59,211 nt of DNA. It comes from Gemmatimonadota bacterium (GTDB lineage: Bacteria > Gemmatimonadota > Gemmatimonadetes > Longimicrobiales > Gaopeijiaceae). This document shows positions 43,505 to 50,703 of this stretch, piece after piece; position 1 is the stretch's first letter, and every line of letters begins with the position of its first letter. The DNA is taken from NCBI GenBank assembly GCA_007125845.1, contig SLCK01000002.1, positions 1 through 59,211 on the forward strand, read 5' to 3'. The translations under genes and the position numbers were made by a program. The notes under the pieces were generated by a model. That model was not told the origin of the DNA. It searched no databases and saw nothing but the letters and a program-made list of their open reading frames with translations.

Positions 43505-44787
43505 GGCCAACCGGAGTGGACGTGCCGCACGTGCCGGAGGCCGAGGCTCCGGGCCCAGGGTTCCGAGGATGGTGGATCGCCGGCGGCCTTGGCGTCACGG
43601 TGGCCGTGGCCTACGGGGTGCTCTCGTACGCCTTCCCCGTCTTCATCGACCCGATGTCCGCGGAGCTGGGATGGTCCCAGGCCACGATCACCGGCGCTTT
43701 CTCCCTGGCCACCCTCATAGCGGGGCTCGCGGCTGTGCCCGCGGGAATCGCGGTCGATCGGATCGGGCCTCGCGCAGTCATGGTGTCGGGCACCCTGATG
43801 GGCACTCTCGCACTCGTCCTCTGGTCGCAGACCGCCAGTGTGGGTGGCTTCTACCTCGCGGCGGGTCTCATGGGCCTGGCCATGGCGACAACCTTCTACG
43901 AGCCCGCCTTCGCAGTGGCGGCCCGGTGGTTCTCCCGCTTCCGAGGCCGGGCGCTGACTGTCCTCACGGTGGTCGGTGGGCTTTCCAGCATCATCTTCGT
44001 CCCGCTGGCGTCTCTCCTGGTCGAGGTCCATGGCTGGCGTCCGACCCTCCTCGTCCTGGGGGGAGTCCTGGCGGGGGTCACGCTCCCGATCCACGGCCTG
44101 CTCACCCGGAATGCTCCGGAAGAGGTCGGGCTGGGCACGGACGGAGACCATTTGGCGCCCACGCTGCCCTCCCCTTCCGACGCCGCTCTCCCCCGTGATC
44201 CTCCACCGACCTCACCGCCCGCAGCCTCCCGCGGCTCCTTTGCCTGGCTCGCGGCTTCCTTCGGGATGTCCGCCGCCGTGAGCACGGCGATCGCAATCCA
44301 CTTCATCCCCCTCCTCCTCGAGCGCGGCTACAGTCTCCCCGTCGCCGGTACGCTGATGGGGGTCCTGGGTCTGATGGCACTCCCGGGGCGCCTCCTCATC
44401 GCACCCCGGATGGACCGCCGGTCCGCAGTCGGCGTCTCCGGTGGAGTGCTCGCCATGATGGGCGTGGGGCTGCTCGTCCACACGGCCCTGCCCAACTCCG
44501 TCGGAATCTGGTCCTTCATCGTCCTCTTCGGGGCCGGCGCGGGGGTCCTCACCCCGGCCCGCGGCGCCCTCATCGCCGAGCTCTATGGGTCCGCGTCCTA
44601 CGGAACGTTGAGCGGCGCCCTGGCCCTTCCCGTGGCGCTCAGTCGCGCGGCAGCCCCGGTCGGCGGCAGCCTGCTCTACGCGGCAAGCGGGGACTACCGG
44701 ACCGTTCTCCTCGCCCTCCTGGCGCTCGTGGGAGTGTCGATTCTCTTCCTGAGGAAAGTGGACTCGCGCGCCGGAAAGTCAGACTAA
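43501..44787 (+). CDS. Major facilitator superfamily transporter
   Basis: A 428-residue MFS protein with twelve predicted helices in two six-helix halves split by a Pro/Asp-rich loop (about residues 210-245). Motif-A-like sequence is GIAVDRIGPRAV after TM2 and RLLIAPRMDRRS in the second half. It probably exports a small molecule, possibly the product of the coupled flavoprotein. GTG 43501 overlaps the preceding TGA. Confidence 0.88.
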   Translation: MRPTGVDVPHVPEAEAPGPGFRGWWIAGGLGVTVAVAYGVLSYAFPVFIDPMSAELGWSQATITGAFSLATLIAGLAAVPAGIAVDRIGPRAVMVSGTLMGTLALVLWSQTASVGGFYLAAGLMGLAMATTFYEPAFAVAARWFSRFRGRALTVLTVVGGLSSIIFVPLASLLVEVHGWRPTLLVLGGVLAGVTLPIHGLLTRNAPEEVGLGTDGDHLAPTLPSPSDAALPRDPPPTSPPAASRGSFAWLAASFGMSAAVSTAIAIHFIPLLLERGYSLPVAGTLMGVLGLMALPGRLLIAPRMDRRSAVGVSGGVLAMMGVGLLVHTALPNSVGIWSFIVLFGAGAGVLTPARGALIAELYGSASYGTLSGALALPVALSRAAAPVGGSLLYAASGDYRTVLLALLALVGVSILFLRKVDSRAGKSD

Positions 44788-45002
44788 CTTCGATCCAGGC
44801 CCGGCCCCTCCCCGTAGCGCACGACGCGCACCGCTTCGAGCGTCACCAGGCCACTCGTCATCATGGGCCCGAGGGCGTCGAGAAGCGGTTCGATGCGCTC
44901 CATCGAGTCGACGATCTCGATCACCATCGGGAGATCCTCCGAGAGGCGAAGGATCTTCGCCGTGTGGAGCCGGCTCGACGCGCGGGAGGACGCCCTCTTC
45001 AT
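44784..45002 (-). pseudogene. N-terminally truncated DUF190 (PII-like) gene
   Basis: The 72-residue product matches only the C-terminal half of DUF190 proteins: RLHTAKILRLSEDLPMVIEI, then LVTLEAVRVVRYGEG. Complete family members are about 100-115 residues and begin with a strand-helix segment that is absent here, and only 20 bases separate this ATG from the crcB stop. The first half of the ferredoxin-like fold therefore appears deleted. A duplicated ATGAAGAG string around the start (45012-45002) may mark the deletion joint. DUF190 genes usually accompany crcB, so the location is typical. It may be a remnant or a short functional form. Confidence 0.6.
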
Positions 45003-45022
45003 ATCTCTTCATGGAATGCTTC

Positions 45023-45430
45023 TCATCGAAGCCGGTTCAGGTTGCGTGCGACAAGGTGCCCGACCGCCGCCGCAGGCACCCAGAGCAGGAACGAGGCAAT
45101 CACGTTCAGCGCAGCAAGCCGGATCGCTCCGTCGGAAACCAGCACCACGGTTTCCAAGCTGAAGACCGAGAAGGTCGTCAGGCCACCACAGAAGCCCGCC
45201 ATCGCGAATTGCCGGGTCGCGGGGCGAGCGAGCACCCTCCCCTCGGGGCCCGTGATCGTCTGGAAGAATCCGATTGCGAAGGAGCCGACCACATTCACCG
45301 CGAGAGTCGCCCACGGGACGGCCCCTGGGACGCTGTGGAGAAAGATGAGTGAGATGCCGAAGCGAGACGCCGCTCCAAGTCCGCTCCCGAGCGCAACGGC
45401 GGCGTAGACGAGCGGGGTCGAGGAAACCAA
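45023..45430 (-). CDS. crcB: Fluoride channel CrcB/Fluc (subunit 2)
   Basis: A 135-residue, four-helix fluoride channel subunit. Family motifs are the early GAASRFGIS, NVVGSFAIGF (Asn in TM2) and GFCGGLTTFSVFSLE, the ion-coordinating track with Phe box residues. It sits 2 bases after the second crcB gene, so the two probably form a heterodimeric dual-topology pair. The start codon is at 45430. Confidence 0.92.
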   Translation of the reverse strand: MVSSTPLVYAAVALGSGLGAASRFGISLIFLHSVPGAVPWATLAVNVVGSFAIGFFQTITGPEGRVLARPATRQFAMAGFCGGLTTFSVFSLETVVLVSDGAIRLAALNVIASFLLWVPAAAVGHLVARNLNRLR

Positions 45431-45432
45431 CG

Positions 45433-45894
45433 TCAGCCCCCCTCGATCACGGCGCCGGCGAGTGCGCCAAAGGCACCCAGGGTACCCGCTCCACCGAGGA
45501 GCCTGAAGGCCACGAAGAAGCCCCCCGCGGCGGCGGCAAGGCAGAGCACGAAGGAATAGGCCAGGTTCGCGAGCGCGGCGCGCAGCTCACCTCCCCGTGC
45601 CAGCTCGAAAGTCTGCAGCGAAAACGAGGAGACGGTCGTGTAGCTGCCGAGCACGCCGACCGCGAAGAAAGCCCAGCCCGGAGACGCGGCCGGAACACCT
45701 CCCACGAGCGCAGCCCCTCCGAGGAGACCGAGAGTGAGGGCCCCGGACACGTTCACTGTAAGGGTCCCCCATGGGAACGTCTGGCCGAACCTCCTCGCTA
45801 CCGCGCCCGACACCCAGTGCCGCGCCAAGCCGCCGAGCGCCCCTCCCAGAAGGACGAGGAGGAACTGAGCGGCGATCGCCATCTCCGTCGACAT
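45433..45894 (-). CDS. crcB: Fluoride channel CrcB/Fluc (subunit 1)
   Basis: A 153-residue CrcB protein: GGALGGLARHWVS, the NVSGALTLGLLGG Asn helix and GVLGSYTTVSSFSLQTFE. The latter has Ser-Tyr-Thr-Thr in place of the more usual Gly-Leu-Thr-Thr. ATG 45894 was chosen because the hydrophobic domain begins right after it; the frame extends to 46005 but that part is Pro/Arg-rich and unlike the family. It is first of the leftward crcB-crcB-DUF190 cluster. I found no convincing fluoride riboswitch upstream. Confidence 0.9.
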   Translation of the reverse strand: MSTEMAIAAQFLLVLLGGALGGLARHWVSGAVARRFGQTFPWGTLTVNVSGALTLGLLGGAALVGGVPAASPGWAFFAVGVLGSYTTVSSFSLQTFELARGGELRAALANLAYSFVLCLAAAAGGFFVAFRLLGGAGTLGAFGALAGAVIEGG

Positions 45895-46023
45895 GTCGCC
45901 CCGAGCTCGAGGACCGCTTGTAGGCCGGGGATCGGCCCGCGAGAGCGGAGAGACACTGGCGGATTCTGGCAGGCCGAGCAACCGGGCGGCCGCGGGAACC
46001 CCCATGTGCGCCCACGCATTGGG

Positions 46024-46036
46024 TCCGTTGAACGGA
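46024..46036. promoter_or_regulatory. 13-base hyphenated palindrome in the crcB/dsrE divergent gap
   Basis: TCCGTT-G-AACGGA lies 40 bases before the DsrE-family start codon in the 182-base divergent gap. It may be an operator; its short length means chance cannot be excluded. Confidence 0.3.
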
Positions 46037-46076
46037 GGAACTCACGCAAACCGAACACCGGGAGGAACAACGCAAG

Positions 46077-46433
46077 ATGGCCAAGATTTCCGTAGTGCTG
46101 CTGGCCGGAACCGAACTGCACTCAGACCTGGCGCGCGCCCTGAACGCGCTGGCGCTGGTCAAGGAAGCGAAGGAGGCCGGTGACGACGTCGAGCTCGTCT
46201 TCGACGGCGCCGGCGTCTCCTGGATCCCCGAGCTGAACGATCCGGAGCACAAGCTCCACAAGGTCTTCCTGGCCGTGAAGGACAGGGTTGCCGGAGCCTG
46301 CGAGTTCTGCGTGGGCGCCTTCGAGGTAACCGACGAGGTCCGCGCAGCCGAAATACCCTTCCTGAGCGAATTCGAGGGACACCCCAGCCTCCGCACGAGA
46401 ATCGCGGAGGGCTACGAGATCGTCACGTTCTGA
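46077..46433 (+). CDS. DsrE-family protein
   Basis: A 118-residue cytoplasmic DsrE/DsrF-like protein: AKISVVLLAGTELHSDLAR opening, a middle loop with LNDPEHKLHK, and a CxxC pair in GACEFCVGAFEV (Cys75, Cys78). Relatives handle persulfide sulfur or act in redox control; this small subfamily is uncharacterised. GGAGGA lies about 10 bases upstream of ATG 46077. It is followed 14 bases later by the DUF3179 gene. Confidence 0.85.
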   Translation: MAKISVVLLAGTELHSDLARALNALALVKEAKEAGDDVELVFDGAGVSWIPELNDPEHKLHKVFLAVKDRVAGACEFCVGAFEVTDEVRAAEIPFLSEFEGHPSLRTRIAEGYEIVTF

Positions 46434-46447
46434 GCACGGGAGCGACG

Positions 46448-47488
46448 ATGAATCGGAGGATGAAGCTTGTCGGAGCGGTGTCGCTCGTCGCCGTCGCGAC
46501 GCTCGCCGCCATGCGGGCCCCCTCCGCCTTCAGCCACGGGGAGGATCCGACTTTGCCCTTCTCCGAAACCGGATACCTCCTCACCGACGAGATCGATGAG
46601 TACGTCGACTTCATGATGTCTGGGGGACCGCCTCCGGACGGAATTCCGGCGATCGACGATCCGGTGTTTATCGAAGCCTCTGAGGCGGAGCTCGACCCCG
46701 GCGAGATGGTGATCGGGTTCCACCACGAGGGAGAAGTGCGGGCCTACCCCCACCTCGTTCTGGTCCACCACGAGATCGTCAACGATCGTGTGGGCGGGTT
46801 GAACGTCGCGATCACCTATTGCCCGCTCACTGCGACGGCTCAGGGCTTCAAGCGCGGAGACACGACGCTCGGAGTCTCCGGACAGCTCCTCAACAGCAAC
46901 CTCGTCCTCTTCGACCGCGAGACCCGCAGCTACTTTTCACAGATTTCGGCCACGGGAATCACTGGGGAGCACCGGGGACGGACCCTGGACGAGGTCGAGC
47001 TCGTCTGGACGACGTGGGACCGCTGGCGCACGGCCCACCCCGACACCCGGGTACTGAGCGAACAGACGGGGTATCTTCGAAATTACGCGCGGGACCCTTA
47101 CGGCACGTACATCCCGCTGGGCGGCTATTACGCACAAGACGCAACCATCTTCCCCCTGATGCATCAGTCCGGGGATCACCACGCAAAGGAGATGGTCGTG
47201 GGAGCGCGAACGGCGGAGCGGAGCGCGTACTTCATCCTCTCCGAGCTCGCCGAGGAGGGCGTCCAGCGCACCGATCACTTCGTCGCGGTCTACGATCCCG
47301 ACCTCGATACGGGCTACATCTACGCGGTCGACTCGGGCACCGGCCAGATCGAGGCGGCGGAACCGGGCATGTACGGAGTGGAGGACGAGACCTACTCCGC
47401 CGAGGGACTCCCGCTCGAACGGCTGGTTTCGGTCGAAGCGTTCCATTTTGCCTGGTACGCCTTCTACCCGAACAGCGAGCACCCCTGA
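46448..47488 (+). CDS. DUF3179 domain protein
   Basis: A 346-residue exported protein with a signal segment (about 6-29), then DUF3179. It includes the family string VAITYCPLTATAQGF and later GQLLNSNLVLFDRETRSYF and WRTAHPDTRVLSEQTGY. The conserved Cys of ITYCPL is present, but the following Cys of many relatives is Thr here. The function of DUF3179 is unknown. It is in one direction with dsrE and the Cys-Cys membrane protein, suggesting a shared redox or metal task; that is inference. Confidence 0.85.
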   Translation: MNRRMKLVGAVSLVAVATLAAMRAPSAFSHGEDPTLPFSETGYLLTDEIDEYVDFMMSGGPPPDGIPAIDDPVFIEASEAELDPGEMVIGFHHEGEVRAYPHLVLVHHEIVNDRVGGLNVAITYCPLTATAQGFKRGDTTLGVSGQLLNSNLVLFDRETRSYFSQISATGITGEHRGRTLDEVELVWTTWDRWRTAHPDTRVLSEQTGYLRNYARDPYGTYIPLGGYYAQDATIFPLMHQSGDHHAKEMVVGARTAERSAYFILSELAEEGVQRTDHFVAVYDPDLDTGYIYAVDSGTGQIEAAEPGMYGVEDETYSAEGLPLERLVSVEAFHFAWYAFYPNSEHP

Positions 47489-47510
47489 GCGGCCTTCAGG
47501 AGCCGATATC

Positions 47511-48077
47511 GTGGGCACGGTACGCAAGCTCGTCGCGATCCTCCGGGTGCGGACCCACCGCTGGATCGCCGCCGGCATCGCCGGCGCCTACCTCCTCCTC
47601 TTCCTCGCGGCGCTTCAGGACATCTCCCGCGGGGGACGAGGCGTCGCCTTTCTCACCGCCGACTGGAGTCGGATGTTCGAGCGCACGGGAATTCACACGT
47701 TCGAGCCCATTGCTCAGCTTACGCTTCCCGGCTTCACGGTCCTCGTCTCTCCGCTCAACATCCTGATGGGGACCGCACTTTCCCTGCTGGCCGGCCTCAA
47801 CTTCCTCGTCACCTACATCGCCATCCGCAGGCCCCAGGCGTGCGCGTTCAATCGGTCGACGGGTGTGCTCGCCTCGCTCCCCGCCCTGCTGGCCGGAAGT
47901 GCCTGCTGCGCTCCGGCCGTCCTTCTGGTGCTCGGACTCCAGGCCTCTTCCCTCGTGATCGGAGTGTTCCAGGTTCTGATCCCCCTTTCCTTTGGTCTCC
48001 TCCTCCTCGCCCTCAAGTTGATCCTCGATCGCACGGACCCGGACGTGTTGGAGAAGCTCGCCGGGGAGCTTCCATGA
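47511..48077 (+). CDS. Membrane protein with Cys-Cys motif
   Basis: A 188-residue protein with about four to five helices (20-37, 68-105, 118-142, 145-170). A vicinal cysteine pair at 132-133 in AGSACCAPAVLL lies at a membrane edge, with Cys111 in a loop nearby. The arrangement recalls the Cys-Cys metal site of MerT/MerC-type transporters but the sequence is not clearly one of them; I do not recognise the family. GTG 47511 has AGGAG 8 bases upstream. Confidence 0.68.
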   Translation: MGTVRKLVAILRVRTHRWIAAGIAGAYLLLFLAALQDISRGGRGVAFLTADWSRMFERTGIHTFEPIAQLTLPGFTVLVSPLNILMGTALSLLAGLNFLVTYIAIRRPQACAFNRSTGVLASLPALLAGSACCAPAVLLVLGLQASSLVIGVFQVLIPLSFGLLLLALKLILDRTDPDVLEKLAGELP

Positions 48078-48220
48078 GAGGAGCTGGGAGCCCATCGGGG
48101 AACTCCGGGCTGGTCCCATGCATTGTGCAGTAAGATCGGCCAGTACCATCGGCGTAGCCCGGGAGATAGCGGCGGCGCACATACTCGGCTAAAGCAGGCC
48201 CATACCATTGAGGGGGTAGG

Positions 48221-48673
48221 ATGAAGGCGATCTCCATGTTGGCGCTCCGTGTCTCCATCGCGCTCCTCGTGCTCCTCTGGGGGCTCGACAAGATAGTCGA
48301 CGTCGAGCACGCGATTCGGATCTCGGACAACTTCTACCTTGGACTCCTGAGCATGGAGTCGCTGATGCCCGTGGTCGGTATCGCTCAGGTCGGCGTGGCG
48401 CTCCTGGCCATGGTGGGGCTCTTCCGCTGGATCGTCGATCCGGTGATCCTGCTCATCAACGTCGGGTCCATGCTCAGCGTTTGGCGGTCTATTGTGGACC
48501 CCTGGGGATGGGTCCTCGAGGGCACGAACGTGCTCTTCTTTCCCTCCCTGATCATCGCGGCCGGCTGCCTCGTCCTGATCGCCTTTCGAGACCAGGAAAC
48601 GCTCGTGTTGGACGCGAGGCGAGGCCGCGCCACCACTCCGGAGACCCGCGCGGCCGCCGATCAAGCGGTGTGA
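48221..48673 (+). CDS. DoxX-like membrane protein
   Basis: A 150-residue, four-helix protein. The start ALRVSIALLVLLWGLDKIVD and the following YLGLLSMESLMPVVGIAQVG match the DoxX-type layout, in which helix 1 ends in a G-x-DK segment. GGGGGTAGG directly precedes ATG 48221. A second, different DoxX protein is encoded at 50248. The function is probably redox-related in the inner membrane; this is family-level knowledge only. Confidence 0.75.
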   Translation: MKAISMLALRVSIALLVLLWGLDKIVDVEHAIRISDNFYLGLLSMESLMPVVGIAQVGVALLAMVGLFRWIVDPVILLINVGSMLSVWRSIVDPWGWVLEGTNVLFFPSLIIAAGCLVLIAFRDQETLVLDARRGRATTPETRAAADQAV

Positions 48674-48700
48674 CGCCGTGACCCTGTCGCCCCTGTGACG

Positions 48701-49249
48701 ATGCGACGTTCCTTCGAAGAGCTGGTCGGATTTGAGCTGGATCGCCTCTACAGGGCCGCTCTCTTCCTCGTGGGAGGCAGTCCTCAGTCCGCGGAGCGCC
48801 TCGTGACGACGACGGTGCTGCAGGCTCACCGCGAGTACGCGGCGCTGGTGGCGGAGCCGGACGAGTCCAGCTCGTGGCTCCTCGATTGCCTGGCCCGCCG
48901 GCTTCTCGCTGGGGAACCCGCGTCAAACTCCGCGTTCTCCTTCGCCGAACGGTCCGATTCGCTCATCGACGACGGGAAGCGGCGCGACGCCGATCCGCGA
49001 TCTGCTTCCCTCCCCTCGAAGATCGATGTCCAGAATCTCGCCGAGGTGGCCGTGTCCCTTCCACACCGCCACCGGATCGCCTTCTGGTTCGCGGTGGTGG
49101 AGAGACGCAGGTACCGAGCGATCGCCGAGATCCTGGGAGAGCCCAGGAGTCACATCGCGAGGCGGATCCGAGAGAGCCACCGGATGATCGTAGTCGCCCT
49201 TGCACGTTCGGAAGCGGACGGCGAGGGCGCAGCGGGAGCCGTCCCATGA
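48701..49249 (+). CDS. Divergent ECF sigma factor-like protein
   Basis: About 182 residues. Region 2-like sequence (4-48) starts FEELVGFELDRLYRAALFLV, but the usual D-x-x-Q-x-x-F pattern of region 2.2 is replaced by RLVTTTVLQAHREY. Region 4 is recognisable (AVSLPHRHRIAFWFAVVERR then YRAIAEILGEPRSHIARRI). The following gene overlaps by ATGA and encodes a zinc anti-sigma protein, supporting the sigma assignment. GTG 48695 is an alternative start; no clear ribosome binding site was seen. Confidence 0.72.
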   Translation: MRRSFEELVGFELDRLYRAALFLVGGSPQSAERLVTTTVLQAHREYAALVAEPDESSSWLLDCLARRLLAGEPASNSAFSFAERSDSLIDDGKRRDADPRSASLPSKIDVQNLAEVAVSLPHRHRIAFWFAVVERRRYRAIAEILGEPRSHIARRIRESHRMIVVALARSEADGEGAAGAVP

Positions 49250-50079
49250 GGTGCGAAGAGGCGAGGGATCAGTTGTGGCCGCCGGAGGCGCCCAGGCTGG
49301 TCGAGGATCGGGTTCTGGAAGCCCGCCGCCACGTGAATGAGTGTGAGAGCTGCCGCGACTACCTGGCGTTCGACTCCCTGCTCCTCGAGCGGCTTCGGAG
49401 CGCTCGGCGCGTCGTCGCCCCGCCCGAGGTGCGAGAGAGGGTCTTCGATGCGCTTGCCCGGGAGCGACTCCGATCCGGACCGACACCATCCACGAGCCAG
49501 ACCGCCGAGATTGGGCGGAATGAGGGTCGGCGGTACCTACCGGCGGGACTGGTATCGGCTGCAATCGCGCTCGCCGCCGGTGTGCTCATCCTCGCAGACC
49601 CCTTTCCGGCCCTCCGAGAGGGATCCGGTGACGTGGCGATCCCCGTCCAGCAGGCCGGTTCCGCCTTCGCGGAAGACTTCCTGAGGAGAGCGGCACAGGC
49701 CGAGCACATTGAAACGTCGGATCCAGCGGAGGTCCAGCGATTTCTGGCGCGCGAGTTCGGCACATCCATCGGCACGCCTCTGTCCTTTCCCGGCTTGGAC
49801 CTGGCGGGTGCGGAGGTCTGCATCCTCGAGGGAGTCCGCGGCGCCGTCGTCCTCTACAAACGCGATGGGCGGGTCCTCTATCACTACCTGATTCCGATGC
49901 GAAACGGCAACGAAGCGGAACCCGCGCTTTCCGAGGCGGCGCCTGCGGAGTGGTCAGGAGAGAGCTCCTACCCGTCGGTCGTCACGTGGCGGTCGGACGG
50001 CTTCGAGCAAGCCCTGGTGAGCGATCTCCCGTCCGATGAGCTCCTCGACGTGGCGCAGGGCCTCGCGGCCCGGAGGTGA
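49246..50079 (+). CDS. Transmembrane zinc-finger anti-sigma factor
   Basis: A 277-residue protein. The N-terminal ZAS domain has HVNECESC (His29-x3-Cys33-x2-Cys36), then a linker, one membrane helix (about 98-118, YLPAGLVSAAIALAAGVLIL) and a periplasmic domain of about 150 residues resembling a sensor domain (GTPLSFPGLDLAGAEVCIL, VLYKRDGRVLYHYLIP). It is coupled to the sigma-like gene by ATGA. The extracytoplasmic half probably senses an envelope or redox signal and controls the sigma factor. Confidence 0.82.
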   Translation: MRCEEARDQLWPPEAPRLVEDRVLEARRHVNECESCRDYLAFDSLLLERLRSARRVVAPPEVRERVFDALARERLRSGPTPSTSQTAEIGRNEGRRYLPAGLVSAAIALAAGVLILADPFPALREGSGDVAIPVQQAGSAFAEDFLRRAAQAEHIETSDPAEVQRFLAREFGTSIGTPLSFPGLDLAGAEVCILEGVRGAVVLYKRDGRVLYHYLIPMRNGNEAEPALSEAAPAEWSGESSYPSVVTWRSDGFEQALVSDLPSDELLDVAQGLAARR

Positions 50080-50247
50080 GTCCGGGCGGGAGATCCGCGG
50101 GGCGCAGAAATCGCGCCCCCGCCCTTCACCACCACCGGCTCCACGGCTGTGCCGGCTCCACTGCGGAACCCCGGAGCAGTGTGACGGATTCCCCGTGTGT
50201 AGGCGAAAGCGAAGGGACTTGCACCCGAAGGCCAAGGAGGCCAACCC

Positions 50248-50703
50248 ATGCAACAGGCACTCACACCACTCGCTCGCCATGCGCACTGGACGCTCCGTGT
50301 GGCCATCCTAAGCGTCTTTCTCTATCATGGGGTGGACAAGCTCGGCAACCTGCAGGGGTTCGCGGCCATGACGGAGCTTCCTCTGGTTCTGGCGCTCGGC
50401 GTGGCCGTCGCCGAAGCCGGTGGGGGGCTGCTCGTCTTTCTGGGCGGATTCATGAAGGACTGGATGACCCGGCTGGGCGCGCTCATGATCATCCCCGTCA
50501 TGCTCGGGGCGATCTTCATGGTGCACTGGGGACAGTGGCATTTCATGGCGACCGAGACGCATCCGATGGGCGGAATGCAGTTTCAGACCACATTGCTTCT
50601 GATCCTCGTCTACTTGCTCCTGAAGGGGAACTCCGTGAATGAGGTCGAGACTGCCGCGGTGAGCGACTCGGCTCGCCGGACTGTGGCCGAAGGAGTTCGA
50701 TGA
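50248..50703 (+). CDS. DoxX family membrane protein coupled to arsM
   Basis: A 151-residue, four-helix DoxX protein: VAILSVFLYHGVDKLGNLQG with the helix-1 G-x-DK pattern, then GVAVAEAGGGLLVFLGG and a Met/His-rich loop (HWGQWHFMATETHPMGGMQ). AGGAGG lies upstream of ATG 50248. Its stop overlaps the arsM start (ATGA), so the two are co-translated. The Met/His-rich loop could bind metal; this is inference. Confidence 0.83.
   Translation: MQQALTPLARHAHWTLRVAILSVFLYHGVDKLGNLQGFAAMTELPLVLALGVAVAEAGGGLLVFLGGFMKDWMTRLGALMIIPVMLGAIFMVHWGQWHFMATETHPMGGMQFQTTLLLILVYLLLKGNSVNEVETAAVSDSARRTVAEGVR

Noticed and set aside
44779..45012. An alternative 77-codon frame overlapping the DUF190 remnant
   Set aside because: It starts at an in-tandem ATG but the translation (Pro/Arg/Asp-rich) matches nothing. 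The frame starting at 45002 carries the DUF190 sequence.
45895..46076. A possible fluoride riboswitch upstream of crcB (minus strand)
   Set aside because: A fragment loosely resembling the ATGG-GTTC part was seen, but the conserved 3' part (like CTGATG-CTCCTAC) and matching stems were not found.
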